Below, in pieces: positions 48,903 through 58,168 of a stretch of DNA of 64,000 nucleotides (its first letter is position 1; every line of letters starts with the position of its first letter). A program made the position numbers and the translations under genes. The notes below the pieces were generated by a model that was given only the letters and a program-made list of their open reading frames with translations, did no database searches and was not told the DNA's origin. This DNA is from Microbacterium sp. H1-D42 (lineage in GTDB: Bacteria; Actinomycetota; Actinomycetes; Actinomycetales; Microbacteriaceae), in the NCBI RefSeq assembly GCF_022637555.1, contig NZ_CP093342.1:1550001-1614000 (forward strand). The letters are read 5' to 3'.

Positions 48903-50998
48903 GCGTTCTCCTCGATGGTCTCGCGTGCCGCCGCGACGACGGCCTCGGCGGTGATGCCGAACTTCTGGAACAGGGTCTTGTAGTCGGCGGAGGCGCCGAA
49001 GTGGTCGATGCCGACCGAGCGTCCGCGGTCGCCGACGATGCCGCGCCAGCCGACGACCGAGCCCGCCTCGACCGAGACGCGGGCGGTGACGGATGCCGGA
49101 AGCACGGATTCGCGGTACGCCTCGTCCTGCTCGGCGAACCACTCGAGCGAAGGCGCCGACACGACGCGCGCCGCCACGCCCTCGGCCGCGAGAGTCTCGC
49201 GCGCCTCGACGGCGAGCTGCACCTCGGAGCCGGTGGCGATCAGGATCACGTCCGGCGTGCCGCCGGCGTCGGCGAGCACGTACGCACCCTTTGCCGTGTT
49301 GGCGGCCGAGGCGAAGACATCACCGGATGCCGCGCCATCGCCGCGCGCGAACACCGGGATGTTCTGGCGGGTGAGGGCGATGCCGGTGGGGCCGCCGTGA
49401 CGGCTCAGGATCTCGAGCCACGCGGCTGCCGTCTCATTGGCATCCGCCGGGCGCACCACCGTGAAGTTCGGGATCAGCCGCAGGGATGCCAGCTGCTCGA
49501 CCGGCTGGTGCGTCGGGCCGTCCTCGCCGAGAGCGACAGAGTCGTGCGTCCAGACGAAGATGCTGGGGATGTCCATCAGCGCTGCCAGGCGCACGGCTGG
49601 GCGCATGTAGTCGCTGAAGATGAGGAACGTGCCGCCGAAGGCGCGCGTCGGGCCGTGCAGCGTGATGCCGTTGAGGATCGCGCCCATCGCGTGCTCGCGG
49701 ATGCCGAAGTGCAGCACCCGACCATACGGGCTGCCCTTCCAGTCGTGCGTCGACCATTCCGCGGGAATGAACGAGGCTGCGCCGTCGATCGTGGTGTTGT
49801 TGGATCCGGCGAGGTCGGCCGATCCTCCCCACAGCTCTGGCATCTCGGCGGCGAGGGCGTTGAGCACCTTGCCCGATGCCGCGCGGGTGGAGACGTCCTT
49901 GCCGGCGTCGAACGTCGGCAGCGCGCCTTCGATGCCTGCGGGCAGTGCCTGCGCCTCGAGGCGGTCGAGGAGCGCCTTGCGCTCGGGGTTGGCCGCAGCC
50001 CAGGCGTCGAACGACTTCTGCCACTCGGCGCGGGCGTCCGCGGCGCGAGCGCCCAGCTCGCGGGTGCGCTCGATGACGGCATCCTCGACGACGAACGACT
50101 GCTCGGGGTCGAATCCGAGCACCTTCTTGGTGGCGGCGACCTCGTCAGCGCCCAGGGCGTTGCCGTGCACCTTCTCGGTGCCGGACATGGTCGGCGCCGG
50201 CCATCCGATGATCGTCTTCAGGATGATCATCGTCGGCTTGGTCGTCTCGGCCCTGCCCTGGGCGATCGCGTCGTCGAGTTCCTGCACGTCTTCGACGTAC
50301 TGGCCGGTGCGGCGCCAATCGACCTCGAGCACCTGCCAGCCGTACGCCTCGTAGCGCGCCCGCACGTCCTCGGTGAAGGCGACGTCGGTGTCACCCTCGA
50401 TCGAGATCTGGTTGGAGTCGTAGATGGCGATCAGGTTGCCGAGCTTCTGATGGCCCGCCAGCGACGAGGCCTCGCTGGTGACGCCCTCCTGCAGGTCGCC
50501 GTCACCGGCGATCACGTACACGAAGTGGTCGAACGGGCTCGCGCCTGCGGCGGCCTCAGGATCGAACAGGCCGCGCTCGTAGCGCGCGGCGTAGGCGAAG
50601 CCGACGGCCGAGGCGAGGCCCTGGCCGAGCGGGCCGGTGGTGATCTCGACGCCCTTGGTGTGACCGTACTCGGGGTGGCCGGGGGTCTTGGATCCCCAGG
50701 TGCGCAGCGATTCGAGGTCTTCGAGCTCGAGTCCGAAGCCACCGAGGTACAACTGTACGTACTGGGTGAGCGACGAGTGACCCACCGAGAGCACGAACCG
50801 GTCGCGTCCGAGCCAGTCCGTGTCAGTGGGGTCGTGTCGCATGACGCGCTGATAGAGCAGGTACGCGGCCGGGGCGAGGCTCATCGCCGTACCGGGGTGG
50901 CCGTTGCCGACCTTCTGCACGGCGTCCGCCGCAAGCACACGGGCGGTGTCCACCGCGCGCCGGTCGATCTCGTCCCACTGCAGTTCTGTCACGGCCAT
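48899..50998 (-). CDS. tkt: Transketolase
   Basis: Thiamine-diphosphate enzyme of the pentose phosphate pathway, 699 residues. [20 protein letters not shown] starts the ThDP domain. The ThDP/metal motif GDGDLQEG...[15 protein letters not shown] and the pyrimidine-domain segments ([37 protein letters not shown]) follow. AGAAGGAGT precedes ATG 50998. First gene of tkt-tal-pgi-zwf-opcA-pgl, with TATGCT as a likely -10 about 95 nt upstream and a LacI-type palindrome further out. Confidence 0.97.
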   Translation of the reverse strand: MAVTELQWDEIDRRAVDTARVLAADAVQKVGNGHPGTAMSLAPAAYLLYQRVMRHDPTDTDWLGRDRFVLSVGHSSLTQYVQLYLGGFGLELEDLESLRTWGSKTPGHPEYGHTKGVEITTGPLGQGLASAVGFAYAARYERGLFDPEAAAGASPFDHFVYVIAGDGDLQEGVTSEASSLAGHQKLGNLIAIYDSNQISIEGDTDVAFTEDVRARYEAYGWQVLEVDWRRTGQYVEDVQELDDAIAQGRAETTKPTMIILKTIIGWPAPTMSGTEKVHGNALGADEVAATKKVLGFDPEQSFVVEDAVIERTRELGARAADARAEWQKSFDAWAAANPERKALLDRLEAQALPAGIEGALPTFDAGKDVSTRAASGKVLNALAAEMPELWGGSADLAGSNNTTIDGAASFIPAEWSTHDWKGSPYGRVLHFGIREHAMGAILNGITLHGPTRAFGGTFLIFSDYMRPAVRLAALMDIPSIFVWTHDSVALGEDGPTHQPVEQLASLRLIPNFTVVRPADANETAAAWLEILSRHGGPTGIALTRQNIPVFARGDGAASGDVFASAANTAKGAYVLADAGGTPDVILIATGSEVQLAVEARETLAAEGVAARVVSAPSLEWFAEQDEAYRESVLPASVTARVSVEAGSVVGWRGIVGDRGRSVGIDHFGASADYKTLFQKFGITAEAVVAAARETIEENA

Positions 50999-51092
50999 AC
51001 TCCTTCTGACACTGGCGAAGGCTCCCGCATTCCTGCGCGTCCGCGTCGTCACGGAGGGAATGGTGCACAGGGCGGGTGCGCGAATCGTTTTC

Positions 51093-51098
51093 AGCATA
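51093..51098 (-). promoter_or_regulatory. Possible -10 element of the tkt operon promoter
   Basis: TATGCT on the minus strand, giving an estimated leader near 85-90 nt. No convincing -35 is visible. Confidence 0.4.
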
Positions 51099-51149
51099 CC
51101 GGCGCGGTGGGCGCGGCACTGGCTTGTTGCACGCGATTTCCCTACCCAT

Positions 51150-51163
51150 GGTAAACGCTTACC
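51150..51163. promoter_or_regulatory. LacI-family operator-like palindrome
   Basis: GGTAAACGCTTACC is a 14-bp palindrome with a central CG and one mismatched pair, the form typical of LacI-family operators. It lies between the divergent tkt operon and ctaB, about 55 bp upstream of the tkt -10 and 65 bp upstream of the ctaB -10. No LacI gene is in the window. Confidence 0.45.
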
Positions 51164-51226
51164 CGGCGCTGGGCTCGAGTAGAGAAGCGGCGTCGTCTGC
51201 GGAGCGGTGCGACACGCCGGGTGGCA

Positions 51227-51232
51227 TAGACT
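51227..51232 (+). promoter_or_regulatory. -10 element of the ctaB promoter
   Basis: TAGACT predicts a transcript starting near 51239, downstream of the only canonical in-frame start upstream (GTG 51207) and upstream of the strong ribosome site at 51256-51264. Confidence 0.6.
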
Positions 51233-51255
51233 GAAGAGAGTTTGCCTACGCACGC

Positions 51256-51264
51256 AGAAGGAGG
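51256..51264 (+). promoter_or_regulatory. Strong Shine-Dalgarno of ctaB before a non-canonical start
   Basis: AGAAGGAGG, the strongest ribosome site seen in the window, is followed 8 nt later by ATC (51273), where the CtaB N-terminus should begin. No ATG, GTG or TTG in this frame is suitably spaced. Confidence 0.6.
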
Positions 51265-51272
51265 CGATCGCG

Positions 51273-52187
51273 ATCTCGACGACATCGCAGACCACCGGGA
51301 CCACACACTCGGTCGGCCAGAAGATCCGCGGTTACATCGCTCTCACGAAGCCAAGGGTGATGGAGCTGCTGCTCGTCTCCACCGTTCCGGTCATGTTCCT
51401 CGCCGCCGGTGGACTGCCGAACCTCTGGCTCGTGCTCGCCACTGTCATCGGCGGAGCGATGAGCGCAGCATCCGCCGCCTCGTTCAACATGTACCTCGAC
51501 CGCGACATCGACGTGCACATGAAGCGCACGGTCAATCGTCCGCTCGTGACCGGTGAGGTCTCGCCGCGGGGTGCGCTGGTCTTCTCGTGGACGCTCGCCG
51601 TCATCTCGACGATCTGGCTGTATCTGACGACCAACTGGCTGACGGCAGCGCTCTCGGTGACGGCCATCTTCTTCTACGTCGTGATCTACACGATGATCCT
51701 CAAGCGGCGCACCGAGCAGAACATCATCTGGGGTGGCATCGCCGGCTGCTTCCCGGTGCTGATCGGCTGGACCGCCGTCACCGGATCGCTCGCGTGGCCG
51801 CCGTTCGTGCTGTTCGTGCTGATCTTCCTGTGGACCCCGCCGCACTACTGGCCGCTGTCGATGAAGTACAAGGACGACTACGACGACGTCGATGTGCCGA
51901 TGCTCGGCGTGACCCGCGGTGCTTCGCAGGTCGGCCTGCAGATCATCCTCTACGCGTGGGCGACCGTCGCCTGCTCGCTGCTGCTCGTGCCGGTGGCGCA
52001 CATGGGCCTGGTCTACACCGTCTCGGCGCTGGTCTTCGGCGGCTGGTTCATCTATGAGTCGCACCGCCTCTACAACCGTGCCGTGCACGGCGGCGAGGCT
52101 CGTCCGATGCGCGTGTTCCACGCCTCGATCACGTACCTCACCCTGCTGTTCGTGTCGGTCGCGATCGACCCGCTGCTTCCGTTCTGA
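51273..52187 (+). CDS. ctaB: Protoheme IX farnesyltransferase
   Basis: Membrane prenyltransferase converting heme b to heme O for aa3 oxidase, 304 residues from the proposed start, with about eight membrane helices. The prenyl-diphosphate motif is [20 protein letters not shown] and the second Asp-rich loop is [13 protein letters not shown]. The start appears to be ATC at 51273 (giving MSTTSQTTG): AGAAGGAGG is 8 nt upstream, and the -10 hexamer places the mRNA start after GTG 51207. If GTG 51207 were used the protein gains 22 residues without similarity to the family. It is divergent from tkt, as in most actinobacteria. Confidence 0.9.
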   Translation: MSTTSQTTGTTHSVGQKIRGYIALTKPRVMELLLVSTVPVMFLAAGGLPNLWLVLATVIGGAMSAASAASFNMYLDRDIDVHMKRTVNRPLVTGEVSPRGALVFSWTLAVISTIWLYLTTNWLTAALSVTAIFFYVVIYTMILKRRTEQNIIWGGIAGCFPVLIGWTAVTGSLAWPPFVLFVLIFLWTPPHYWPLSMKYKDDYDDVDVPMLGVTRGASQVGLQIILYAWATVACSLLLVPVAHMGLVYTVSALVFGGWFIYESHRLYNRAVHGGEARPMRVFHASITYLTLLFVSVAIDPLLPF

Positions 52188-52199
52188 GCGGGTCGATCG

Positions 52200-52222
52200 C
52201 GCTGATCACACGCTGATCAGCG
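52200..52222. terminator. Possible bidirectional terminator after ctaB
   Basis: A 9-bp stem CGCTGATCA/TGATCAGCG with loop CACGC, overlapping the stop codon of the convergent membrane-protein gene. Confidence 0.45.
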
Positions 52223-52669
52223 AGTGATCGAGGGCTCACGCTCCGCAGGATCGGATGCGTCAGCATCCGACTCCTCGGCGGCGTCAGCATCCGACTTCTC
52301 GGAATCTTCGACCGGCGTCGTGGTCTCTGGTGCGGTGAATTCGGTCGCATCGACCTCGTCCGCCTGCACGTCGGGCAGCGCGGCGGAGCCCGCTGCGCCG
52401 GCCTTGGCGGGCAGCAGCGCCTTCACGGCGCCCAGCACGAGCGAGAGCAGGATGCCGAGCAGACCCGCACCGAGAAGTGCGGCACCGAAGACGACCATGG
52501 CCTGACCGACGTACACATCGACGTTGGTCGCCGTGCCGTCGAGCAAGCGACTCGTCATGGACGTCACCTGGTTCGTGACGAGCCATCCGCCGATTCCGGT
52601 GAGGCCGAGCGACATGAGGAGCAGGAGCCAGAACGGTGTACTCCGCGTGAGTGCGTTGGTGTTCTTCAT
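52217..52669 (-). CDS. Small membrane protein of unknown function
   Basis: A 150-residue protein I do not recognise as a named family. It has two membrane segments (about residues 12-32 and 52-80) separated by a Thr-rich external loop, and a 65-residue acidic cytoplasmic tail with two SDADA-type repeats encoded by 24-bp direct repeats. It lies between heme A genes ctaB and ctaA, the latter encoded upstream on the same strand after a 73-bp gap. A role in cytochrome oxidase assembly is possible only by context. Confidence 0.7.
   Translation of the reverse strand: MKNTNALTRSTPFWLLLLMSLGLTGIGGWLVTNQVTSMTSRLLDGTATNVDVYVGQAMVVFGAALLGAGLLGILLSLVLGAVKALLPAKAGAAGSAALPDVQADEVDATEFTAPETTTPVEDSEKSDADAAEESDADASDPAEREPSITR
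52257..52302. repeat. 24-bp period direct repeat within the small membrane protein gene
   Basis: Two 22-bp copies (52257-52278 and 52281-52302) differ at one position and encode the Ser-Asp-Ala-Asp-Ala repeats of the acidic tail. Confidence 0.7.
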
Positions 52670-52742
52670 GCCGCCCAGCCTGACCGACCTGCTGGTGCGT
52701 CACACGTGTGCGCGCTATGCGTGGGCTGAGTGAGTAGAGACT

Positions 52743-53864
52743 TCACTCGGCGCTGGGAGTGCTCCGCTTCATCTTCAGGACGACCACGGTGTACGTGGCG
52801 GCGGCGAGGGCAGCAAGCACCATGTGGATGCCGACCAGCAGCGCCGGAAGACCGTCGCGCGCCTGCCAGACCCCGATCAGCACCTGCGCGCCGATGGCGA
52901 CGATCAGCACGAGAAGCCAGTTGCGAACCGGCAGACGCAGGATCCACGCCGATGCCGCCAGCACCAGGACCAGGCCGGTGAGGATGTAGCCCGGCCAGGA
53001 GTGCACGTGGGCGAGCACAGAGGCGTCGAAGCCGTCGCGGATCACGTTCGCATCGCCCGAGTGCGGGCCGGATCCGGTGGTCAGCACGCCGAAGGTGATC
53101 GTCAGCACGAGCGCGAGGCCCGTGACATGCGTGAGGATCGCGAACCACTTCGGAACGGCGCGCTCACGGGGTCCCGGAACTTCGTGCATCCGCACCAGAT
53201 ACGCGGCGGTCACGCACACCAGCGCGAGCGAGGCGACGTAGTGGAAGCCGACGATGAACGGGTTGAGTCCGGTGAGCACGGTGATGCCGCCGACGAACGC
53301 CTGCGCGATGACGCCGATCAGCGCGATCCACGCCAGGGTCGGCAGATCCTTGCGGCCCGAGATCGTCCGAAGCGACTGCATGGCGGCGACGATCGTCACC
53401 AGCAGGAGAGCGGCCGAGGCGAAGGGGAAGGGCTCTGCCCCGGTCAGCTTCGCGATCACGAAGACGATCACAGCGGCTCCGAGGCCGATGCCGGCGAACT
53501 TCAGCGCGGTGTTGAAAGCCAGGCGACCGCCGATGATGTGCAGCGTGAACAGCAGCACGACGATCGCGAGGATGCCGACGACACCCGTGATCGTGCGATT
53601 GCCGAACTCGATGATGCCGTGGATGCCCTGTTCGGGCGTCGGCACGAGGGATTCCGGCGTGCAGAGCGGCCATTCCGAGCATCCGAGGCCCGACCCGGTC
53701 AGGCGCACAGCGCCGCCTGTGCCGATGATGAACACCTCGAAGATGAACGAAAGCCACGCGAACACGCGAACGCGCGCATCGACCTCGGTGGGCATCCAGG
53801 CGAAGAAGCGGTCTCGCCAGCCAGTGGGAGCGGAAGTCGTCTCGGGCGCGACGATGTCAGTCAT
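52743..53864 (-). CDS. ctaA: Heme A synthase
   Basis: COX15/CtaA membrane monooxygenase converting heme O to heme A, 373 residues with eight expected membrane helices. Family marks include FIIGTGGAVRLTGSGLGCSEWPLC (in two parts here: GTGGAVRLTGSG and GLGCSEWPLC), HGIIEFGNRTITGVVG with a heme His, and later HYVASLAL and HVHSWPGY/GIHMVLA histidines. GGAGG precedes ATG 53864. It supplies cytochrome oxidase together with ctaB on the far side of the small membrane protein gene. Confidence 0.93.
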   Translation of the reverse strand: MTDIVAPETTSAPTGWRDRFFAWMPTEVDARVRVFAWLSFIFEVFIIGTGGAVRLTGSGLGCSEWPLCTPESLVPTPEQGIHGIIEFGNRTITGVVGILAIVVLLFTLHIIGGRLAFNTALKFAGIGLGAAVIVFVIAKLTGAEPFPFASAALLLVTIVAAMQSLRTISGRKDLPTLAWIALIGVIAQAFVGGITVLTGLNPFIVGFHYVASLALVCVTAAYLVRMHEVPGPRERAVPKWFAILTHVTGLALVLTITFGVLTTGSGPHSGDANVIRDGFDASVLAHVHSWPGYILTGLVLVLAASAWILRLPVRNWLLVLIVAIGAQVLIGVWQARDGLPALLVGIHMVLAALAAATYTVVVLKMKRSTPSAE

Positions 53865-53923
53865 GGAGCCTCCGGTTCGCCATGGGACGCAACGGGCTCG
53901 GCCCGTCTGCCAGGGGGAACCTG

Positions 53924-53929
53924 TAGAAT
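53924..53929 (+). promoter_or_regulatory. Possible -10 element of the suf operon
   Basis: TAGAAT about 170 nt before sufB would give a long leader. No clear -35 is visible. Confidence 0.4.
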
Positions 53930-53980
53930 CGGATTGTTGTGACGGGCGCGCGCAGTGCGTCGTCCACCACTGACAGTTTA

Positions 53981-54082
53981 GGCGCGTGTTGCGCGCCAGG
54001 ATGAGGGCCCATCAGCGGCATCCGATCTCTGCACACTCGACGGAGATCAGGTATGCCGGGGCGGATGACACCGTCTGGGCCC
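53981..54082 (+). promoter_or_regulatory. Structured leader of the suf operon
   Basis: Pairings within the putative sufB leader: GGCGCG/CGCGCC (53981-53986 with 53992-53997), GATCTC/GAGATC (54024-54029 with 54043-54048), and a long-range GGGCCCA/TGGGCCC (54005-54011 with 54076-54082) ending just before the GAGGAGAG ribosome site. No known riboswitch is recognised. Confidence 0.4.
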
Positions 54083-54101
54083 ATGTTGAGGAGAGTGAGT
54101 C

Positions 54102-55520
54102 ATGTCGGATGTGCTGATCGACCGCCCGGAACTTGATGGTCTGGGGGTGTACGAGTTCGGCTGGCACGACCCCGATGCGGCCGGCGCCAGCGCCCGGCGA
54201 GGCATCTCCGAGGCGGTCGTGCGCGATATCTCGGGTCTGAAGAGCGAACCCGAGTGGATGCTGAAGACCCGACTGAAGGGCTATCAGCTTTTCGGTCGCA
54301 AGCCGATGCCGACGTGGGGCGCCGACCTCAGCGGAATCGACTTCGATCACATCAAGTACTTCGTCCGCTCCACCGAGAAGCAGGCGCAGTCGTGGGAAGA
54401 CCTTCCCGATGACATCAAGAACACCTATGAGCGACTGGGCATCCCCGAGGCCGAGCGCCAGCGCCTCGTCGCCGGCGTCGCTGCGCAGTACGAGTCCGAG
54501 GTGGTGTACCACCAGATCCGCGAGGACCTCGAGGAGCAGGGTGTCATCTTCATGGACACCGACACTGCGCTGCGTGAGCACCCGGAGTTCTTCGAGGAGT
54601 ACTTCGGCACTGTCATCCCCCCTGGCGACAACAAGTTCGCCGCACTGAACACGGCTGTGTGGTCGGGCGGATCGTTCGTGTACGTGCCCAAGGGCGTGCA
54701 CGTCGAGATCCCGCTGCAGGCGTACTTCCGCATCAACACCGAGAACATGGGCCAGTTCGAGCGGACCCTGATCATCGCCGACGAAGACAGCTACGTGCAC
54801 TACATCGAGGGCTGCACGGCGCCGATCTACAAGTCCGACTCGCTGCACTCGGCAGTAGTCGAGATCATCGTGAAGAAGAACGCCCGCGTTCGCTACACGA
54901 CGATCCAGAACTGGTCGAACAACGTCTACAACCTGGTCACCAAGCGCGCCGTGGCGCACGAGGGCGCGACCATGGAGTGGGTCGACGGCAACATCGGCTC
55001 CAAAGTGACGATGAAGTACCCGTCGATCTACCTGATGGGCGAGCGCGCCAAGGGCGAGACCCTGTCGGTGGCCTTCGCGGGTCCGGGTCAGCACCAGGAT
55101 GCCGGCGCGAAGATGGTGCACATGGCGCCGTACACGCAGTCGTCGATCGTCTCGAAGTCGATCGCCCGTGGCGGTGGCCGCTCCGCCTACCGCGGCGAGG
55201 TCCGTGTGGATCCGTCCGCGCACCACTCCGCCAACTCGGTGGTCTGCGACGCGCTGCTGGTCGACACCCAGTCCCGCTCCGACACGTATCCGTCGATCGA
55301 CATCCGCGTCGACGACGTGCAGCTGGGTCACGAGGCCACCGTCTCGAAGGTCAGCGCCGAGCAGCTCTTCTACCTGCAGTCGCGCGGCATCGCCGAGACC
55401 GAGGCCATGGCCATGATCGTGCGCGGGTTCATCGAGCCGATCGCACGCGAGCTGCCGATGGAATACGCGATGGAACTGAACAAGCTCATCGAGATGGGCA
55501 TGGAAGGATCGGTCGGCTGA
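54102..55520 (+). CDS. sufB: Fe-S cluster assembly protein SufB
   Basis: Scaffold subunit of the SufBCD complex that builds Fe-S clusters, 472 residues. It shows the family core [30 protein letters not shown] (parts: [18 protein letters not shown]), [12 protein letters not shown] with the conserved Cys, and [24 protein letters not shown] end ([17 protein letters not shown]). GAGGAGAG precedes ATG 54102. No sufR-type regulator precedes it here. Its stop overlaps the sufD ATG (TGATG). Confidence 0.96.
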   Translation: MSDVLIDRPELDGLGVYEFGWHDPDAAGASARRGISEAVVRDISGLKSEPEWMLKTRLKGYQLFGRKPMPTWGADLSGIDFDHIKYFVRSTEKQAQSWEDLPDDIKNTYERLGIPEAERQRLVAGVAAQYESEVVYHQIREDLEEQGVIFMDTDTALREHPEFFEEYFGTVIPPGDNKFAALNTAVWSGGSFVYVPKGVHVEIPLQAYFRINTENMGQFERTLIIADEDSYVHYIEGCTAPIYKSDSLHSAVVEIIVKKNARVRYTTIQNWSNNVYNLVTKRAVAHEGATMEWVDGNIGSKVTMKYPSIYLMGERAKGETLSVAFAGPGQHQDAGAKMVHMAPYTQSSIVSKSIARGGGRSAYRGEVRVDPSAHHSANSVVCDALLVDTQSRSDTYPSIDIRVDDVQLGHEATVSKVSAEQLFYLQSRGIAETEAMAMIVRGFIEPIARELPMEYAMELNKLIEMGMEGSVG

Positions 55521-56716
55521 TGACGGCCCCCACACAGGCGCCCGAGCTGGCGCCGCAGACGAACGCGCACATCGACCCCGCCGCACAGGTCGCCGATGCC
55601 GGCTTCGTGCCGGTGCAGACCCGCTCTGAGCGGCCGCGGTCCTTCGACCCCGACGACTTCGGAGCTCCCACCGGCCGCGAGGTCAACTGGAAGCACACCC
55701 CCGTCGCGCAGCTGAAGTCGCTGTTCGAGACGGGCGGCGCGAGCGACGGCGTCACCTACACGGTCAGCCACGACCAGTACATCCGCCCGGCTCTCGCGCA
55801 CGGTGCGGCGCCGCGTGGCGAGTTCTTCGTCCCCGAGGATGTCGTCTCCGCCGTGGCGTGGCAGGGATCGTCGGATGCCATGCACCTCAGCATCCCCAGT
55901 GATGAAGAGGTCGCGGAGCCGATCGTCGTGCAGATCGACGGCAACGGCGGCCGCGCCGACGCCCATCTCGTGATCGAGGCAGGGCGCCACAGCGTCGCGA
56001 CCGTCGTGCTGCGGCACACCGGCACCGCGCAGTATGCGCAGAACGTCGAGATCATCGTCCGAGACGGCGCGAAGCTCAAGCTCGTCACTCTGCAGCAGTG
56101 GGAGGACGACGCGATCCACGCGTCCGCCCACCAGGCGCGGGTGGACCGCGACGCGGAGTTCACCCACATCGTCGTCAGCCTCGGCGGCGGCATCGTGCGA
56201 GTGAACCCGAACGTCGAGCTTGCGGGCACCGGCTCGCACGGCTACCTGTACGGCCTGTCGTTCGCTGACTCCGGACAGCACTTCGAGAGCCAGGTCTACC
56301 TGCACCACAAGGGTGCGCACACCACCGGCGACGTTCTCTACAAGGGCGCGCTCAACGGTGCCAGCGCGCACAGCGTGTGGATCGGCGACGTGCTGATCGG
56401 ACCGGATGCCACCGGCACCGATTCGTACGAGGCCAACCGCAACCTGGTGCTCACCGAGGGCGCCCGCGCGGACTCGATCCCGAACCTCGAGATCCAGACC
56501 GGCGACATCGCCGGCGCCGGCCATGCCAGCGCCACGGGGCGCTTCGACGACGAGCAGCTGTTCTACCTGCAGGCTCGAGGCATCACCGAAGAAGAGGCCC
56601 GCCGCCTTGTCGTGCTCGGCTTCCTCGTCGAGGTCATCCAGCGCATCGGCATCCCATCGCTGCAGGACGAGCTGCTTGCCGCGGTCGAAGCCGAGATCGC
56701 GGCGGTGGATGCATGA
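55520..56716 (+). CDS. sufD: Fe-S cluster assembly protein SufD
   Basis: Partner of SufB in the SufBC2D complex, 398 residues. It carries the beta-helix core with VYLHHKGAHTTGDVLYKGAL and the family ending DEQLFYLQARGITEEEARRL. The N-terminal 50 residues are family-variable. The start ATG overlaps the sufB stop; the stop overlaps the Rieske gene start. Confidence 0.95.
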   Translation: MTAPTQAPELAPQTNAHIDPAAQVADAGFVPVQTRSERPRSFDPDDFGAPTGREVNWKHTPVAQLKSLFETGGASDGVTYTVSHDQYIRPALAHGAAPRGEFFVPEDVVSAVAWQGSSDAMHLSIPSDEEVAEPIVVQIDGNGGRADAHLVIEAGRHSVATVVLRHTGTAQYAQNVEIIVRDGAKLKLVTLQQWEDDAIHASAHQARVDRDAEFTHIVVSLGGGIVRVNPNVELAGTGSHGYLYGLSFADSGQHFESQVYLHHKGAHTTGDVLYKGALNGASAHSVWIGDVLIGPDATGTDSYEANRNLVLTEGARADSIPNLEIQTGDIAGAGHASATGRFDDEQLFYLQARGITEEEARRLVVLGFLVEVIQRIGIPSLQDELLAAVEAEIAAVDA

Positions 56717-57039
56717 GCGCGCAGCGCGCATGCAGCGCCAGCGAGCTCGAGCAGGATTCTCCGCTGCGTGTCGAGATCGACGGTGTCGCCATCGCGATCG
56801 TGAAGGACGCGGATGACGAGATCCACGCGATCGGCGACCGCTGCACCCACGGCGACATCTCGCTCGCAGAGGGCTTCGTCGAAGGCAAGACGCTGGAATG
56901 CTGGGCGCACGGCTCGGCGTTCTCGCTCGAGACCGGCCAGCCCCTCAACCTCCCCGCCTACGAGCCCGTCCCCGTCTACGTCGTCACGATCGACGGCGAC
57001 GATGTGCTCATCGACCCCACTGTCATTAAGGAAGTCTGA
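56713..57039 (+). CDS. Rieske-type 2Fe-2S ferredoxin in the suf operon
   Basis: Small Rieske protein of 108 residues with both ligand motifs, CTHGD (Cys-x-His) and CWAHGS (Cys-x2-His), in the dioxygenase-ferredoxin spacing. The start ATG overlaps the sufD stop and sufC begins immediately after its stop. Such a gene is regularly present between sufD and sufC in actinobacteria; electron supply to assembly is inferred, not shown. Confidence 0.92.
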   Translation: MSAQRACSASELEQDSPLRVEIDGVAIAIVKDADDEIHAIGDRCTHGDISLAEGFVEGKTLECWAHGSAFSLETGQPLNLPAYEPVPVYVVTIDGDDVLIDPTVIKEV

Positions 57040-57810
<771 letters not shown>

Positions 57811-57819
57811 GCTGAGGGC

Positions 57820-58149
57820 ATGACCGCGACGCTCACACCCGAGAAGTTCGACGAGGTCACCGAGGCTCTGAAGGACGTCATGGATCCCGAGCTCGGGATC
57901 AATGTCGTCGACCTCGGACTGATCTACGACCTCTCGTGGGACGATGACAACGACGCGCTGGTGATCCACATGACGCTGACCAGCGCCGGATGCCCGCTGA
58001 CCGACGTGCTCGAAGAGCAGACCGCGCAGGCACTCGACGAGGTCGTGCAGCAGTTCCGCATCAACTGGGTGTGGATGCCGCCGTGGGGCCCAGAGCGCAT
58101 CACCGACGACGGGCGCGACATGATGCGCGCTCTCGGTTTCGCCATCTGA
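57820..58149 (+). CDS. sufT: SufT/MIP18 family Fe-S assembly protein
   Basis: DUF59 protein of 109 residues with the opening DVMDPELGINVVDLGLIYDL and the conserved Cys in LTSAGCPLTD. SufT-type proteins act in Fe-S cluster maturation or carriage. It follows sufC after 9 nt and may have its own leaderless promoter, so it can be made apart from sufBDC. Confidence 0.93.
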   Translation: MTATLTPEKFDEVTEALKDVMDPELGINVVDLGLIYDLSWDDDNDALVIHMTLTSAGCPLTDVLEEQTAQALDEVVQQFRINWVWMPPWGPERITDDGRDMMRALGFAI

Positions 58150-58168
58150 CACCAGCCCGGAGGACACG

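Noticed and set aside
48884..51154. A 756-codon open frame on the plus strand opposite transketolase
   Set aside because: Antisense shadow of tkt with Arg/Gly/Val/Leu-rich composition and no recognisable motif; tkt is certain on the other strand.
51207..51272. GTG 51207 as the start of ctaB
   Set aside because: It adds 22 residues unlike the family, lies upstream of the predicted mRNA start, and leaves the strong Shine-Dalgarno at 51256 unused. Kept as the fallback if ATC is not used.
52251..52270. An 8-bp stem TCGGATGC/GCATCCGA within the small membrane protein gene as a terminator
   Set aside because: It lies inside the coding sequence of the repeated acidic tail and is explained by the direct repeats and the common GGATGC/GCATCC hexamer.
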